Position numbers and translations under genes: made by a program | Part shown: positions 9,491 through 19,686 of the stretch, in pieces | Position numbering within the stretch: position 1 is the first letter of the stretch | How the letters are laid out: each line of letters opens with the position of its first letter | NCBI GenBank assembly: GCA_022559985.1 | Contig: JAFJTR010000031.1 | Coordinates: 62,001-126,000 of the forward strand | Source: Parastagonospora avenae f. sp. tritici 18332-5 | Lineage: Eukaryota; Ascomycota; Dothideomycetes; Pleosporales; Phaeosphaeriaceae | Direction of reading: 5' to 3' | Length of the DNA: 64,000 nt | Notes under the pieces: generated by a model | What the model saw: the letters and a program-made list of their open reading frames with translations, nothing else | Databases searched by the model: none | Told to the model about the DNA's origin: nothing

Positions 9491-11545
9491 TCATCCGTCG
9501 CCATCCTGCTTCAAGAACTTGATGAGAAGCTTTATCAACAAGTTGCGGTCGACCGGCTTTGCGATATATCCATTCATGCCCTTCGCGATGTAGGTGTCAG
9601 CCTGCCCTTTCAACGCATTCGCAGTCATTGCTACTATCGGTGTCGCCACGCCCTTTTCTCGAAGCTCTTTCGTGGCTGACACGCCATCCTGAACAGGCAT
9701 GTTGACGTCCATGAGTATGAGGTCATAGGGTGATGGGTCATGAGCCGCCTTAGAAACAGCTTCCTTCCCGTCCTTCGCGGTGTCGAGACCACCAAACCCA
9801 AGACCCTCCAACATGCGCAGCATCACTTTGCGGTTGATGAAGTTGTCCTCGGCGAGGAGTATTCGCTTTCCAACAGCAGCTTCTTTCATTTGCTGCATAG
9901 GATCAATTAGTGAAGCCGTGGAAGTCTTCAGGGCTTCCAGTTCTTCTGCAAGATCAACAACGCTCATTTGCTTGCACTTTTTGAGCTTGGCGGTGAACCA
10001 GAAGACACTGCCGCGGCCTTCGGGATTCGGGAAGTACCCAATATTCCCACCCATAAGCTCAGCAAGGCTTTTACATATACTCAGCCCTAGCCCCGTGCCT
10101 TTAAATCGTTTTGTGGTAGAGTTGTCGAATTGTAGGAATGGGGTAAATAATTTGTCGGACGAGTCCTGGGGAACACCAATGCCTGTATCGATAACCTCGG
10201 ACATTATGATAAAGTGATCGGCTTCTTCCCTATGCAGCTTCGCAACGATGCGGACGTAGCCTTCTTCGGTGAATTTAGTGGCGTTGCTAAGGAAATTTTG
10301 GATAACCTGCCGATACCGGAGGCTATCTCCCTCAGCTGACTTTGGTAATCTTGGATCGAGCAAGATTTCGAGCTTTAATTCTGGCTTGTAAAGCTTGAGA
10401 TGTGCGCGAAAAACAGACTGTACAATGTCGGTGATACTAATAATGTCGTGACTGACAGAGAAGCTTCCGGATGCGAGCTTACTGTAGTCCAGTATGTCGT
10501 TGATGACTTGAAGCAAGACATCGCCAGATTCTTGTATGACGTGTGCGAGGTCAAGCTGATCCTCATTCAGCTCTGTATCGAGAAGCAGTGTCAGAGCTGA
10601 CAGCATTCCATGCATTGGAGTTCTGATTTCATGACTCATATTGGCAAGGAACTCAGACTTCAGCTTAGAAGCTTCTTCGTAGGCGGATATTAAATTTTGC
10701 TCCGCCTTGCGTCTCTCCGTCAAATCTCTGGTGACCTTGGAGAACCCTAACAGGGTGTCGTCTTTGAATATAGGCGTGATGATAACATCTGCCCAAAAGC
10801 GTGTGCCATCTTTGCGGTAGCGCCAACCTTCGTCTTCTACCCGACCATCCCGCAGCGCATCCTGTAGCTCTCTCTCGGGCTTTCCAGAGTCGCGGTCTTC
10901 TTGGCCATAGAACCGGGAGAAGTGTTCTCCTATGATCTCATCCGGCTGGTATCCTTTGAACGCCTGGGCGCCCGCATTCCATGTGGCAACATTGCCATTC
11001 GGGTCGAGCATGAATATTGCATAGTCCTTGACGGTCTCGACAAGTATGCGGTAGGTTTCGTTCATATACAAGCGCTCCTTCAGCTTCAGCTGCTCCCTAA
11101 GCTCCTCAGTCATATCTAGGAACTCCATTTGAATGTACTGCAGACTACCAGGGCGCGATATTGGAACAGCACGAACAGTCCAGGGCGTCCCTGTATCGGG
11201 TAAATGCTTCAAATGTTGCACCTTTGATGTGCTGTGCGCAATTCGAACAGCTTTGTCAGCTGAAGCGTGGGCTGGAAATGTCACCGTGTTTGCGAATAAG
11301 TCATTCGCATGTCGCCCTAAGAGTTCTTTCCGATCGCTTGCACCCGACTGCCTTACGTAGCTGTCTGACACCTGGCGGACAGCTAGAGCTGCATCCAGAA
11401 TGACCGTGGGTATGGGCGAGTATCGTATTAGTTCGTCCCCGAAGACGATGGAATCCGTTCCAGCCTCTCTGCCTGGCGCTGGCGCAATGTCGACCGCCCT
11501 TGGAGTATGTGACTTGGGCAGTAATGAGCTTAGGGACGCAGCCAT
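9491..11545 (-). CDS. Hybrid sensor histidine kinase (PAS-PAS-HisKA-HATPase-REC)
   Basis: Intron-free 684-aa two-component sensor. Order: a PAS-like segment at about 38-150, a clear PAS/PAC at about 165-280 (YAIFMLDPNGNVATWNAGA ... RYRKDGTRFWADVIITP ... TRDLTERRKAE), the HisKA box SEFLANMSHEIRTPMHG with phospho-accepting H305, an HATPase domain with N box (NFLSNATKF), G1 (DTGIGVP) and G2 (GTGLGLS), and a C-terminal receiver KRILLAEDN ... LILMDVNMP with phospho-acceptor D613 and a conserved Lys (AKPVD). No transmembrane segment, so probably cytosolic. Phosphate would pass H305 to D613 and then to an HPt protein and response regulators of the HOG type. Layout resembles TcsA/Fos-1-type sensors, but I do not assign a class. 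All catalytic residues look intact. Confidence 0.92.
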   Translation of the reverse strand: MAASLSSLLPKSHTPRAVDIAPAPGREAGTDSIVFGDELIRYSPIPTVILDAALAVRQVSDSYVRQSGASDRKELLGRHANDLFANTVTFPAHASADKAVRIAHSTSKVQHLKHLPDTGTPWTVRAVPISRPGSLQYIQMEFLDMTEELREQLKLKERLYMNETYRILVETVKDYAIFMLDPNGNVATWNAGAQAFKGYQPDEIIGEHFSRFYGQEDRDSGKPERELQDALRDGRVEDEGWRYRKDGTRFWADVIITPIFKDDTLLGFSKVTRDLTERRKAEQNLISAYEEASKLKSEFLANMSHEIRTPMHGMLSALTLLLDTELNEDQLDLAHVIQESGDVLLQVINDILDYSKLASGSFSVSHDIISITDIVQSVFRAHLKLYKPELKLEILLDPRLPKSAEGDSLRYRQVIQNFLSNATKFTEEGYVRIVAKLHREEADHFIIMSEVIDTGIGVPQDSSDKLFTPFLQFDNSTTKRFKGTGLGLSICKSLAELMGGNIGYFPNPEGRGSVFWFTAKLKKCKQMSVVDLAEELEALKTSTASLIDPMQQMKEAAVGKRILLAEDNFINRKVMLRMLEGLGFGGLDTAKDGKEAVSKAAHDPSPYDLILMDVNMPVQDGVSATKELREKGVATPIVAMTANALKGQADTYIAKGMNGYIAKPVDRNLLIKLLIKFLKQDGDG

Positions 11546-13044
11546 TGTGTCGCAGGTGCGCGATAGCGAGGCTAAGCTCTCCTGGATTGCTGGGCAGCAG
11601 CGTTAGTGCTGTGGAGAGGATAATCGTACGAGTTGTACATGCCGGAGGAACACTTCGGGGGTGTTGCAAGCTTTTGACCCCATGTGCTCGTTAAGACTCG
11701 CAGAAAGGGTTGCGACACCGCAGGTGCCTCATTGGAGAGGTTGACGTCATTGTAATCGGATGCGAGATTTGGTGGCTGCGACTCGGCTGCACCATCCATG
11801 CGACATTCACACTACTTTTCGTTGCTTGTATTCAATTCCCTCCACGAGCTTGGCGTGTCTCTCCAACGCTTCTATATTTCTCGATCTAAGCCTAGCCATG
11901 CTATTAGCCTTCTGCCTAAGTCACTATCTACCAAAATTTGGGTGGGCTACTCCTTCAGCCTCCAGCAGGGATTTCAGCTCATAAGGAGTTCTTCAAGTTA
12001 GCGCTTGCAAGTTCCAAGTCAGCCTCCACCCACACTACGATATCAAGACGTTGTTCTAGCACGTTCCAATATGCGGGGCAGACAAGACTCGCCTTTTGCG
12101 ATATGGCCCGTGACCTGGAACATCTATCTTGAGCACATACTATTTGCATCAGCATCTGTTCAAAATTGTGCAACACGACTGCAATTGGCGAGTGATATGG
12201 GCATCACTTCGAAGTCGAGATTCAATTGTACTCTCAACGAAATCGTGCCACGGAGGGACGGGGTATGACAAAGTGCCTGGGGACTCCCTGTGTGAAATTG
12301 ATGACAAGACATCAGCGGATAGCTCCAGCATGCACGTGTGACCTGGCGCGAACCAATCGATACTCCTTGGGACCATGCCTGCGTAAGGCGGTCGGCTGGA
12401 CCCAGCGATGATCAGCTTCATACTGATTGGATAGGTTGCTCCTCACCCTCGTCACTTCTCGAGCGTGGGACATTGATCTCAAGCATGTCAGAATATCTCA
12501 CGCTCTTCCACCAACTCATTGTGCAGCATACCGGAGCATTAAAACGACTTTCCTGGCGCCGCTGGGCTGCGCCCTCGAGCCGAAACCACATGCCTGAACC
12601 ACCAATCTTTGAACTCAAATATGAGCAAAGCATGTCGTCGATAACAATACCATGAGTTTTCATACGACTGTTCCAATTGCTCACGGGCCCCAGATTACCG
12701 CCAGTCAATATTTTCATCATACGCCTGCCAGCGGTCTCAGATTGTAGAAGCTAGACTCCGCCTCTACCGCTCCAAAATCGACATGTCTGGATGTTGGCAT
12801 ATCAAGAGACTCATTTCTCTTACCTGCGATAGTATGCCCATGGCTTAACCGATATTGCAGCTACTGTACCCGCTCTCAACAATAGGTGGCCGCCTGAGTT
12901 ATACTTTCCTTCATGATGATCTTTCCCGGCTTCTAAACCGACTGAGCAGGCTTTGACGTGCGCTGATCATTTCGCATACATCTCTCACAAGTCGAGCGTG
13001 CAAATCCTGAGCTCGAACCACTTAAACCACGTGAGTAAGCCGAC
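11546..13044. other. Intergenic region of 1.5 kb, no supported gene
   Basis: Holds the promoter of the histidine kinase at its left end. Several small overlapping frames (60-105 codons) occur on both strands, none with a domain or plausible splice partner. I see no RNA gene or mobile-element signature. Confidence 0.45.
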
Positions 13045-14685
13045 ATGTACAAGCACATGCGTTCTCCATCACTAGAGGAACCTCACAAACGTCGAGGTTC
13101 GATTACTCCACAAGAAAGTTCGTCAAGCTTGGATTCTACAAGTTTAACGACTTCAAACCTGAGCGTCATACCAGGAAGTCTGCAATCACCAAGCACGTCC
13201 GGGGCTTCTAGTCTAGATACCAAGTCCAACAAGACCTCCGACTCACGTCAATCACCATCGTCGGCAGGACGCGTCTCCCCTCCAAAAGCAAGCTCACCAG
13301 GCAGCCTGCCTGCAGTGATGACGTGTGCGCAAAACGATATCACTGGTCTTGCAACTCCTCCGACGGCACCTGTGTCTTCGTACACTGACACGGTCGTAAG
13401 GCGTCTTGGCTATTTCAGGAACTTCACTTACCATGAAATCAGGCATCTGCAAATGTCGCGAACGTCTTCCGGCTCCAGGCGCCAGTCACCACGCACTACA
13501 CACTAGTAGAATCGTTTCCGGTATTCCACACTGGAAATATGATCATACAGTGCAATCTCGTCGACCCGCCCAAGAAGTGGCAGCTTCACGGTGCTATTCT
13601 GGAACGCCACTCGTCGTAGTTCAGATGTGCGATGCATGCCGTTCCACAGAACCGCGAGCACTTCCATACTTGGTCATTCTTCTTGCTGGACGAACATGAT
13701 GGGCAAGTCGCTTTGGTGCTTTAGGAAGTCAAGCTGATGACCCATAGCGAAGGCGAAGGACAGTCAGTTCTCAGTGTTGAGACCGCCCAAGACAGCTCGG
13801 TCGCGATTATACCCACGCCCCCTATGTCTGCGACTCGTTCCGCGTCATTTGAACTGAAATCGGACCAGACGAGCACCAACGAAGCCCACGCCGCCACAAT
13901 AGACATGCACGACCAAATCCTCGGCTCCTTCTACTCTATCCCGCTGCGAATCCCTCGTCAAACTCTCCCACAGTCTCTCCAGCACCGCCCTCATCTCCGC
14001 GCAAATCAGCACCGCCCTGCACCAGCACCGCAAATCCCTGTACACCCCGATATCCGCCGACCCTGCGCGCTTCCTCCTGCTTGCCATGCTCCTCTCCAAC
14101 GACGCCATCTTCTCCGAGGCTCTCATCTACATCGTCGGCGCACACCCCTGCTGGCCCTGGCCTAAGAAACGCACCTACCTGCCCGACGAAATCACGCAGC
14201 TTGTAATCCGCAAATCTGCGGCGTTGGATCAAATGTGTCTCGAAGCGGAGCGCGACCTCCTCTTCTTGACCATCCACATCGACCGCTTCGGCCCCGTTGA
14301 GCCACAAGTCCACTCCACCTTTCCAACGTGGTTCATCGTATCCACTTTCCGCAACCAATTCGCATGTACTTTCCACGCGCTCGAGACAGACCGGCAAGCA
14401 TCTCTCAAGCGCGGCGCGCTGTTCAGGAAGATTTGCAAAGGCGGGCAGGAGTATATGGCGCCGGGCGAGGTGCGGCGGTTGATGGTAAGGGTGATGCTAA
14501 GTGCAGCAGGGAGCTTGGAGGAGGATTTGGGGATGTTGAAGGAGTGTGCGAGCGGGGTTGTGGAGGGTCTTGCGCGGAATGAATTGTGTTTGGATGTGGA
14601 GGGGGGTCGGGTCGGGTGTTTGACTTGCGTGAAGGTTGGGAAGGGGGATATTCAGTGGAGAGCGGGATGGGAGGGACTGGACTAA
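13045..14685 (+). pseudogene. BTB/POZ-type protein, decayed copy
   Basis: Exon 1 (13045-13395) encodes a Ser/Pro-rich leader; a 47-bp intron with GTAAGG, CTTAC and CAG joins in phase to a BTB-like start at 13443 (ESFPVFHTGNMIIQC, KKWQLHGAILERHSS). The frame then hits TAG at 13617-13619, where BTB proteins of this type often have Trp (SPWF), continues as FRCAMHAVPQNREHFHTW, hits TAG at 13722-13724 (CAG expected before EVKL), and a single-base shift near 13945 is needed to reach the C-terminal domain (LLLAMLLSNDAIFSEALIYI ... WPWPKKRTYLPDEITQLVI). Both stops fit G-to-A or C-to-T changes. BTB proteins of this sort may bind cullin-3, but this copy cannot be translated whole. Assigning the BTB family rests on motif recognition. 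Confidence 0.65.
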
Positions 14686-14841
14686 TAGTTTCGGTGCTTG
14701 TATGGAAATGGTAGATTGGGGATGCTTGTATATTCGTTCGATAGAGTATCCTGGTATGATTTGTATTTACTGTCAGCTATATGAGAAACGTATAATAGGG
14801 GTATCATTCTTGACCAATGAGATTCATCCGTCTAGCCAGCT

Positions 14842-15851
14842 CTACCTGCGCGAAGTCGAGCCGAAGCCTGTGCTCTCATGTCTTGTGCTCGAGAAGCTCG
14901 ATGATCCCGACGAAGGCCTCGAACTTCCCTCACCACCGTTATCCCATGAGCTTCCACCTCCGTTATTCCACCTGCTACCACCGCCAGTCTGGTTGCCTCG
15001 ATTGCCCCAGCGATTGGCCGCCCATGTAGCAGCAGCTCCACCAGCAGCGCCAGACCAGAAGCCTGGCCGCCATTGCTGTTGCGGTTGCGCTGTGCCATAG
15101 CCTGGTTTTGCGCCAAGTCTTGAGTCGTAGTATGGTGGTGGTGGGTCGTCGTAGCCGTCGTTATCGTTACCCCCGCCCCACCCTCCACCTCCACCGCCCC
15201 AGCCTGGCCGGTTGCCGCCAGCTGCACCAGGTCCTTGAGCCCGAGCAATGAAGGCAGAGTATATGATCCAGCCTGCAACACCAATGAATGCCATCCAGAA
15301 CAACGCCGCAGCGACCTGCTGACCGAACGTGTGGGGGCCATCGTTGCCGCTGTCGTCGTCGTCGCCTCCCCACCAGCCTCCGTTCCCTTTTCCAAACTTC
15401 TCATGCCCCTTTTCGGTGAGAACGAGTCGGTATTCAACACCACAGCTTCCCTTCAAGATGTACGGGTCCTCGGGGTAGTCGTAGCCTTCGCAGATGACGT
15501 CGGTGGAGCCGAGCTTGAATTCTTCGGGGAGTGATGCTGTGCATGTCCACTGTATATTGTTCTCGTCGTAGTCGGCGCCGGAATTCTTGCAGCGCATGAC
15601 GTCGATTTCATAGTGGCCGCGTCCGGAGCCACCAATACATTTGAGCTGTATCGTGTAAGTTTGTGGCTTTTCTAGAGCATAGGGGATGCACGTACCTGTG
15701 GAATCGAGCTGACACGCCGGTGTGAGGTTTCCAGGTCTTTCCGTAGCGTGAGGCTTTGTACGTTGGACAGCTTGACTTTCGAGCCCGAACGTAGAGCTTC
15801 TGCGCCACTCGCGGCGAGCAGCGCAGGGTAGAGAAAGTTGAGGAGATGCAT
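14842..15851 (-). CDS. SARAF: SARAF-like regulator of store-operated calcium entry
   Basis: ER membrane protein of the SARAF/TMEM66 (DUF1183) family; in animals it dampens store-operated calcium entry, while its role in fungi is unclear. Two exons: 15696-15851 and 14842-15645, separated by a 50-bp intron (GTACGT...TACAG), 319 aa. The start at 15851 gives a signal peptide (MHLLNFLYPALLAASGAEAL). A Cys-containing luminal domain follows (LKCIGGSGRGHYEIDVMRCK, GADYDENNIQWTCTA, ICEGYDYP), then one membrane segment (VAAALFWMAFIGVAGWIIY) and a Gly/Trp/Pro-rich cytosolic tail ending SSTRHESTGFGSTSRR, a typical family ending. An unspliced frame stays open to 16005 by chance and would give a wrong N-terminus without the signal peptide. 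It shares a promoter region with the PBN1-like gene. Confidence 0.9.
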
Positions 15852-16099
15852 GTTGCAGAGCGAGGGTTCGAAGCGCGCGCGAGGGTATCTCTATAGCTAT
15901 AGGCCCTGGTGGCGAGACATGTGAAAGGACACAGTAAGGCAAGTGTTTGTCCAAGGCAGCGATTCCAGACCCTTCGGACAGCTGTGAAGGCGTGTGTTGC
16001 GTCATTCGTCAGGAACGCGGCTGCGCTAAGCCATATTGGATTTAGCTCAGATATACGTCCGAACATCACGCGCGAGGGATGTGAATGCTCACTATAACC
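15852..16099. promoter_or_regulatory. Divergent promoter region, SARAF / PBN1
   Basis: About 250 bp between the opposing starts of two ER-membrane protein genes. No TATA box is evident. The region is inferred to hold both promoters from gene orientation only. Confidence 0.4.
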
Positions 16100-17731
16100 A
16101 TGAAACAACGTATAACATATGTGTTGAAAGACCCTGACAGCTTCACTCCCGATCTGCTGGAACTCAAGAAAGATGGCTCAAAAGACAGCTTCGTCGTCGG
16201 CGACGTGCAAGCAGCTAAAGAACACCGTATCACTCTAGGCTTGGATGAGCTGCCTAGTGAGGTATGTCCGATTCCTTTGGTTTCTACCATTTGTGATCTA
16301 GTATACTGACTTCTCGTAGCTCAGCGCTGCTCTTGAACAATGGCATGAACTACACATTCGATGGGCGTCTCCCACGCACTACTCATCCACGCCACCATTC
16401 ACGTCACGTGTCTCGCCCGGTCTACATGTCCTGTTCACCCCTCTCACATCGACCCCTGAAGAAGCGCTATGCGAGCAGTTGCATGCTTTCGTAAATGCTG
16501 GTCTGAACTGCACTTCGACCAGCGAGAGTTCGATCAAGCTTCCTGTCCTGTCGGAGCGATTCACTATGTCTGCATCCTCACAGTACTATGCCTACCTATC
16601 AACAATTCGAGATATAGCCACGGTTCTTGGGCAGAAATTCTGCAGATCGAAGGGTGAGGAATGTCTCCACCAAGCGCTCAGTCTATCTACAGCTACGTAC
16701 CTGGACATTGACTACGATACCATTTCCCGCGCCCTCGTCATAAATGCCGGATGGCCGTCCGCCCCTGGTGAAAAGGGGTGGTCAGAAACCATCTCTGGAA
16801 AAGCATCTGACGCAACTGTCGAGATTGGCGTCTTGATCCACGAGCCCAACCCCGACCCGGAAGACATTCAATTCGGCGGGTTTCTCGCAGTCCTAGGCCA
16901 AGATACATCACCCAGTAAGCCTTCCACCACCTCTGCTCAAAGCTTGTTTCATACTAAACTCCCACAGAACCAACCCGCTTCCAAACACCCACGCGCCACT
17001 ACCCCCTCCTCTCCCAATCCTCCTCCCCCCTCCCCCAACCCCACCCCCTAACCTTCACCACATCCTTCAACAAGCCCACGGGGCTGCACCCAACCCTCAC
17101 CCTCTCCTTCCCCACCACGCACCTCACCCCTCCAAACCCCACCTGCAAACTGCACACGCACCTAATCCTCCCCTCCTACCTGTTCATCGACAAATACCAA
17201 TTCACCGACCCGCTCTTCCTCGCCTCCAAGAACCTCAAGAAACTGCGTAGCTTAGCTGGAAACACCGATCTCGAGGCCCCGGATTGGGTGGTTAGTCAGT
17301 GGGGTAGCGCCGCGCTGTTCGAACTCGCTTTACCCACTAGTAGTGCTACTGCTGCGGCGCACAACATCTCCATCCCCCTACACCTACGCTACATGCCTGC
17401 CTCGCCCTCATCTCACACTCGCCTGCCTCTCCCCTGGCCCGTCGTCTTCTGGGCGTGCAGAGCAGATGAAGGGGCGAAAATGGCAGCCAATCCGTTCGAC
17501 CGGATTCATCTGGGGTATGAGGCGTTGTTTGGGCCGAAGACGCGGTTCATGCATGTTGAGCCGGCGCAGGAGGAGTTAGTGGCGTGGATCGATGTGCCGG
17601 TGCTGGATTTGGGGAGGACGGCGTGGGTGGAGGTGGGGACCGTGGGGACGGTTGTGTGCGCGTTTTTGGGGCTGTGTTGGGTTTTGTTTGGGAAAGGGGG
17701 AGGGGATAAGGGCCGGAAGAAGAAGCAGTAA
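16100..17731 (+). CDS. PBN1: PBN1 / PIG-X, GPI-mannosyltransferase I subunit
   Basis: ER-luminal stabilising partner of the catalytic subunit Gpi14/PIG-M, which adds the first mannose to GPI anchors. Three exons: 16100-16261, 16320-16914, 16968-17731, giving 506 aa; both introns (58 and 53 bp) have GT-AG ends and keep phase. The start MKQRITYVLKDPDSF matches the family's usual beginning; an ATG 15 bases upstream is in frame. The PIG-X domain occupies the C-terminal half (LPSYLFIDKYQF ... ISIPLHLRYMPA ... WPVVFWACR), followed by one C-terminal membrane segment (VGTVGTVVCAFLGLCWVLF) and a Lys-rich tail. Large luminal N-terminal part as in fungal Pbn1. Divergent from the SARAF-like gene, convergent with AOS1. 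Confidence 0.9.
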
Positions 17732-17953
17732 GTTAGAAGGAATTGTGAGTGGGTTTGGAAGGAATTCGATTCTTGCTATGGGTATCTCATGCTATTGCGC
17801 CATCCATATGCGCTGTTTCCTTGGATCTGCATCTTCATTCATGCAGGTTTCTAACTTATTTTTCTTCGTCATATGTACTGTTCTCGTCCCGATGATGCTC
17901 GAATACTGGCTCTTCGCGGCGCCTTCACTGCGCTCAGTCTAGCGTGTGTAGTC

Positions 17954-19258
17954 TCAGCTCATAGGACCCGTGACCAAAGAACTGCCTGGTGCGCTTGGCA
18001 TGATAGGCAACGGCGTATCAGGGAAGATAGGGTGCAATGGGTAGATCGGGCCCTGACTCTCCTCTCCATCAAACAGCATCAAGTTCTGGATCGGCTGCTC
18101 ACGGTTACCCAGCACGTTGATGACGTCCTGCGCGAGTTGTCCGCCCAGGAAAGCCGTGACTGGGGCCAGCTCGCTGCCAATATTGCCTAAGAAGTTCTTC
18201 AAGAACTCGCCAGACAGTGTACTCTCAGGTAGCATCAGCTCAATGTGCTTGTCCTTGGCTAGCTTGGTGAAGAGCATCAGGTTCTCTGGTGAAGCTGGGT
18301 GCGCTGGATTTAAGCCTTTGCCGTCGCGCTGGTACTGCCAGAGTGCTCGCACGCAGGTGAGGAGCGGGTGGACCTTCTTCACCTTCCTCCGATCCTTGGC
18401 GATCTCCGGTGGCAGCGGTGAGTCCTTGGCCAGCATCATCGGGCTGTACAGCTCCTCTTTAGTGACCACCTCAATCGCCTTGCCATTCTCGCGCTTCGTC
18501 TGTGTGCCAGTAATGCGCCTCGTTGTGGTCTCGGGCACTAACTCGGTCTTCCTGTTCAGCTCGCGCTCGATGACGAAGCTGTGCTTCACGAGGTCGGCGA
18601 AGATGTAGCCGTACATGCCGTGCGATGCACCAGCATAGAAGGCTTTCTGGGAGAAGCGCGCGCCTGCATTGAGTCTAGTGAAGGACAGGAAGTCGAGATC
18701 GGTCGCAATGATGATGTCGTAGGCGGCGTAGAAGCTTGGGTCGGGCTCGTTGCTGACATCGCGGTCGATGACGTTGACTTTAACGCGTGGGTTGAGCTTC
18801 TGGACTTGGGGAGCTGCTGCTTCGGCGCGCTGTATGTGTTAGCATGGTCATGCGCAAGGAGCTCTAGGCTAATATACGTTCTTGCCTACGTCGGCATCGC
18901 TGACGAAGAATTGCGCGCCAAGGTCTTCCTCGGTGACAACTTCATGGTCTGCGAGCGTGATGGATCCGATTCCAGCGAGCACAAGGTTCTTGGCGATCTC
19001 GTTGGCGAGCGCCTTGATGGAGACGAGCAGGATGTTGGCGGTGCGAATTCTGGGCGCGTTAGCTGTAATTCGAGGTGCGCGACAAGCGTCTTACTTCTCT
19101 TGAGCTTGAACACCCCAGAGGCGGATCTGTCGGTCGTAGAGGGCGATCTCATCCGCAGAGATCTTGTCGGCTTCGGCCATGGCAGCTACCGTCTGTCCAG
19201 CTGCATCGTCCGCAGGGAAGGTGCCATTGGCGACTGGCGCCGAGGAAGGAGCGGCCAT
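17954..19258 (-). CDS. AOS1: SUMO-activating enzyme subunit 1 (Aos1/Rad31)
   Basis: Pairs with Uba2 to form the SUMO E1, which adenylates SUMO and passes it to Ubc9; nuclear. Three exons: 19095-19258, 18878-19049, 17954-18829, 403 aa, with introns of 45 and 48 bp in phase. Start ATG at 19258 (MAAPSSAPVANGTFPADD). The ThiF/E1-like fold begins DEIALYDRQIRLWGVQAQEK, continues IRTANILLVSIKALANEIAK, NLVLAGIGSITLADHEVV, and a QFFVSDADVGKN segment. The C-terminal half carries FYAGASHGMYGYIFADL and ELAPVTAFLGGQLAQDVINV. No catalytic Cys domain is expected, because Uba2 supplies it. Its length fits the family. Confident identification. Confidence 0.93.
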
Positions 19259-19686
19259 ATTTCAATGTGTTGTTGCGATGGCGTGCGGCAAGTACCTCAA
19301 TTGGAGCTTGACGTGGGGACCTCGGGAGGGAAGACCACAGAGCGTCGCAAAAATGAGGCTGAAGTCGATATGCCGATCTTAGCTGCAGGCGCAACTCTAG
19401 TCTCTCGGTGACTTTGACTTGATCAGCACCAGGTAAAGGCAGTTAGATCTGTGACGAAATTAGTCTGGTACCTGCGGCTCTGCTGGGCCCGTGACACGCT
19501 TCCCCACGCTGCACGAGAGAAAGTGGGGCGACATGACAGGGCTCCCGACCCTCACCTCAGCCTTCACGCCAGCAACTCTCTTTACCTTCACCAGATACAC
19601 ACCGCCTGTCTATACCCACTTCACACTGCCCTAGGAAGATCACTGAAGCCCGCCCGTCTCAATGTGAGCGGCACCAACGTCATTCA
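19259..19686. other. Divergent intergenic region, AOS1 / split beta-domain protein
   Basis: Contains the promoter of AOS1 on the left and the 5' region of the plus-strand gene at 19687 on the right. Short open frames across it have no support. Confidence 0.35.

Noticed and set aside
14832..15443. 203-codon minus frame rich in Thr/Thr-Ala runs
   Set aside because: Out-of-frame shadow of the Gly-rich SARAF tail.
14842..16005. Continuous 387-codon minus-strand frame as the SARAF gene
   Set aside because: Its first ~115 residues lack a signal peptide and family similarity; the spliced model from 15851 gives both.
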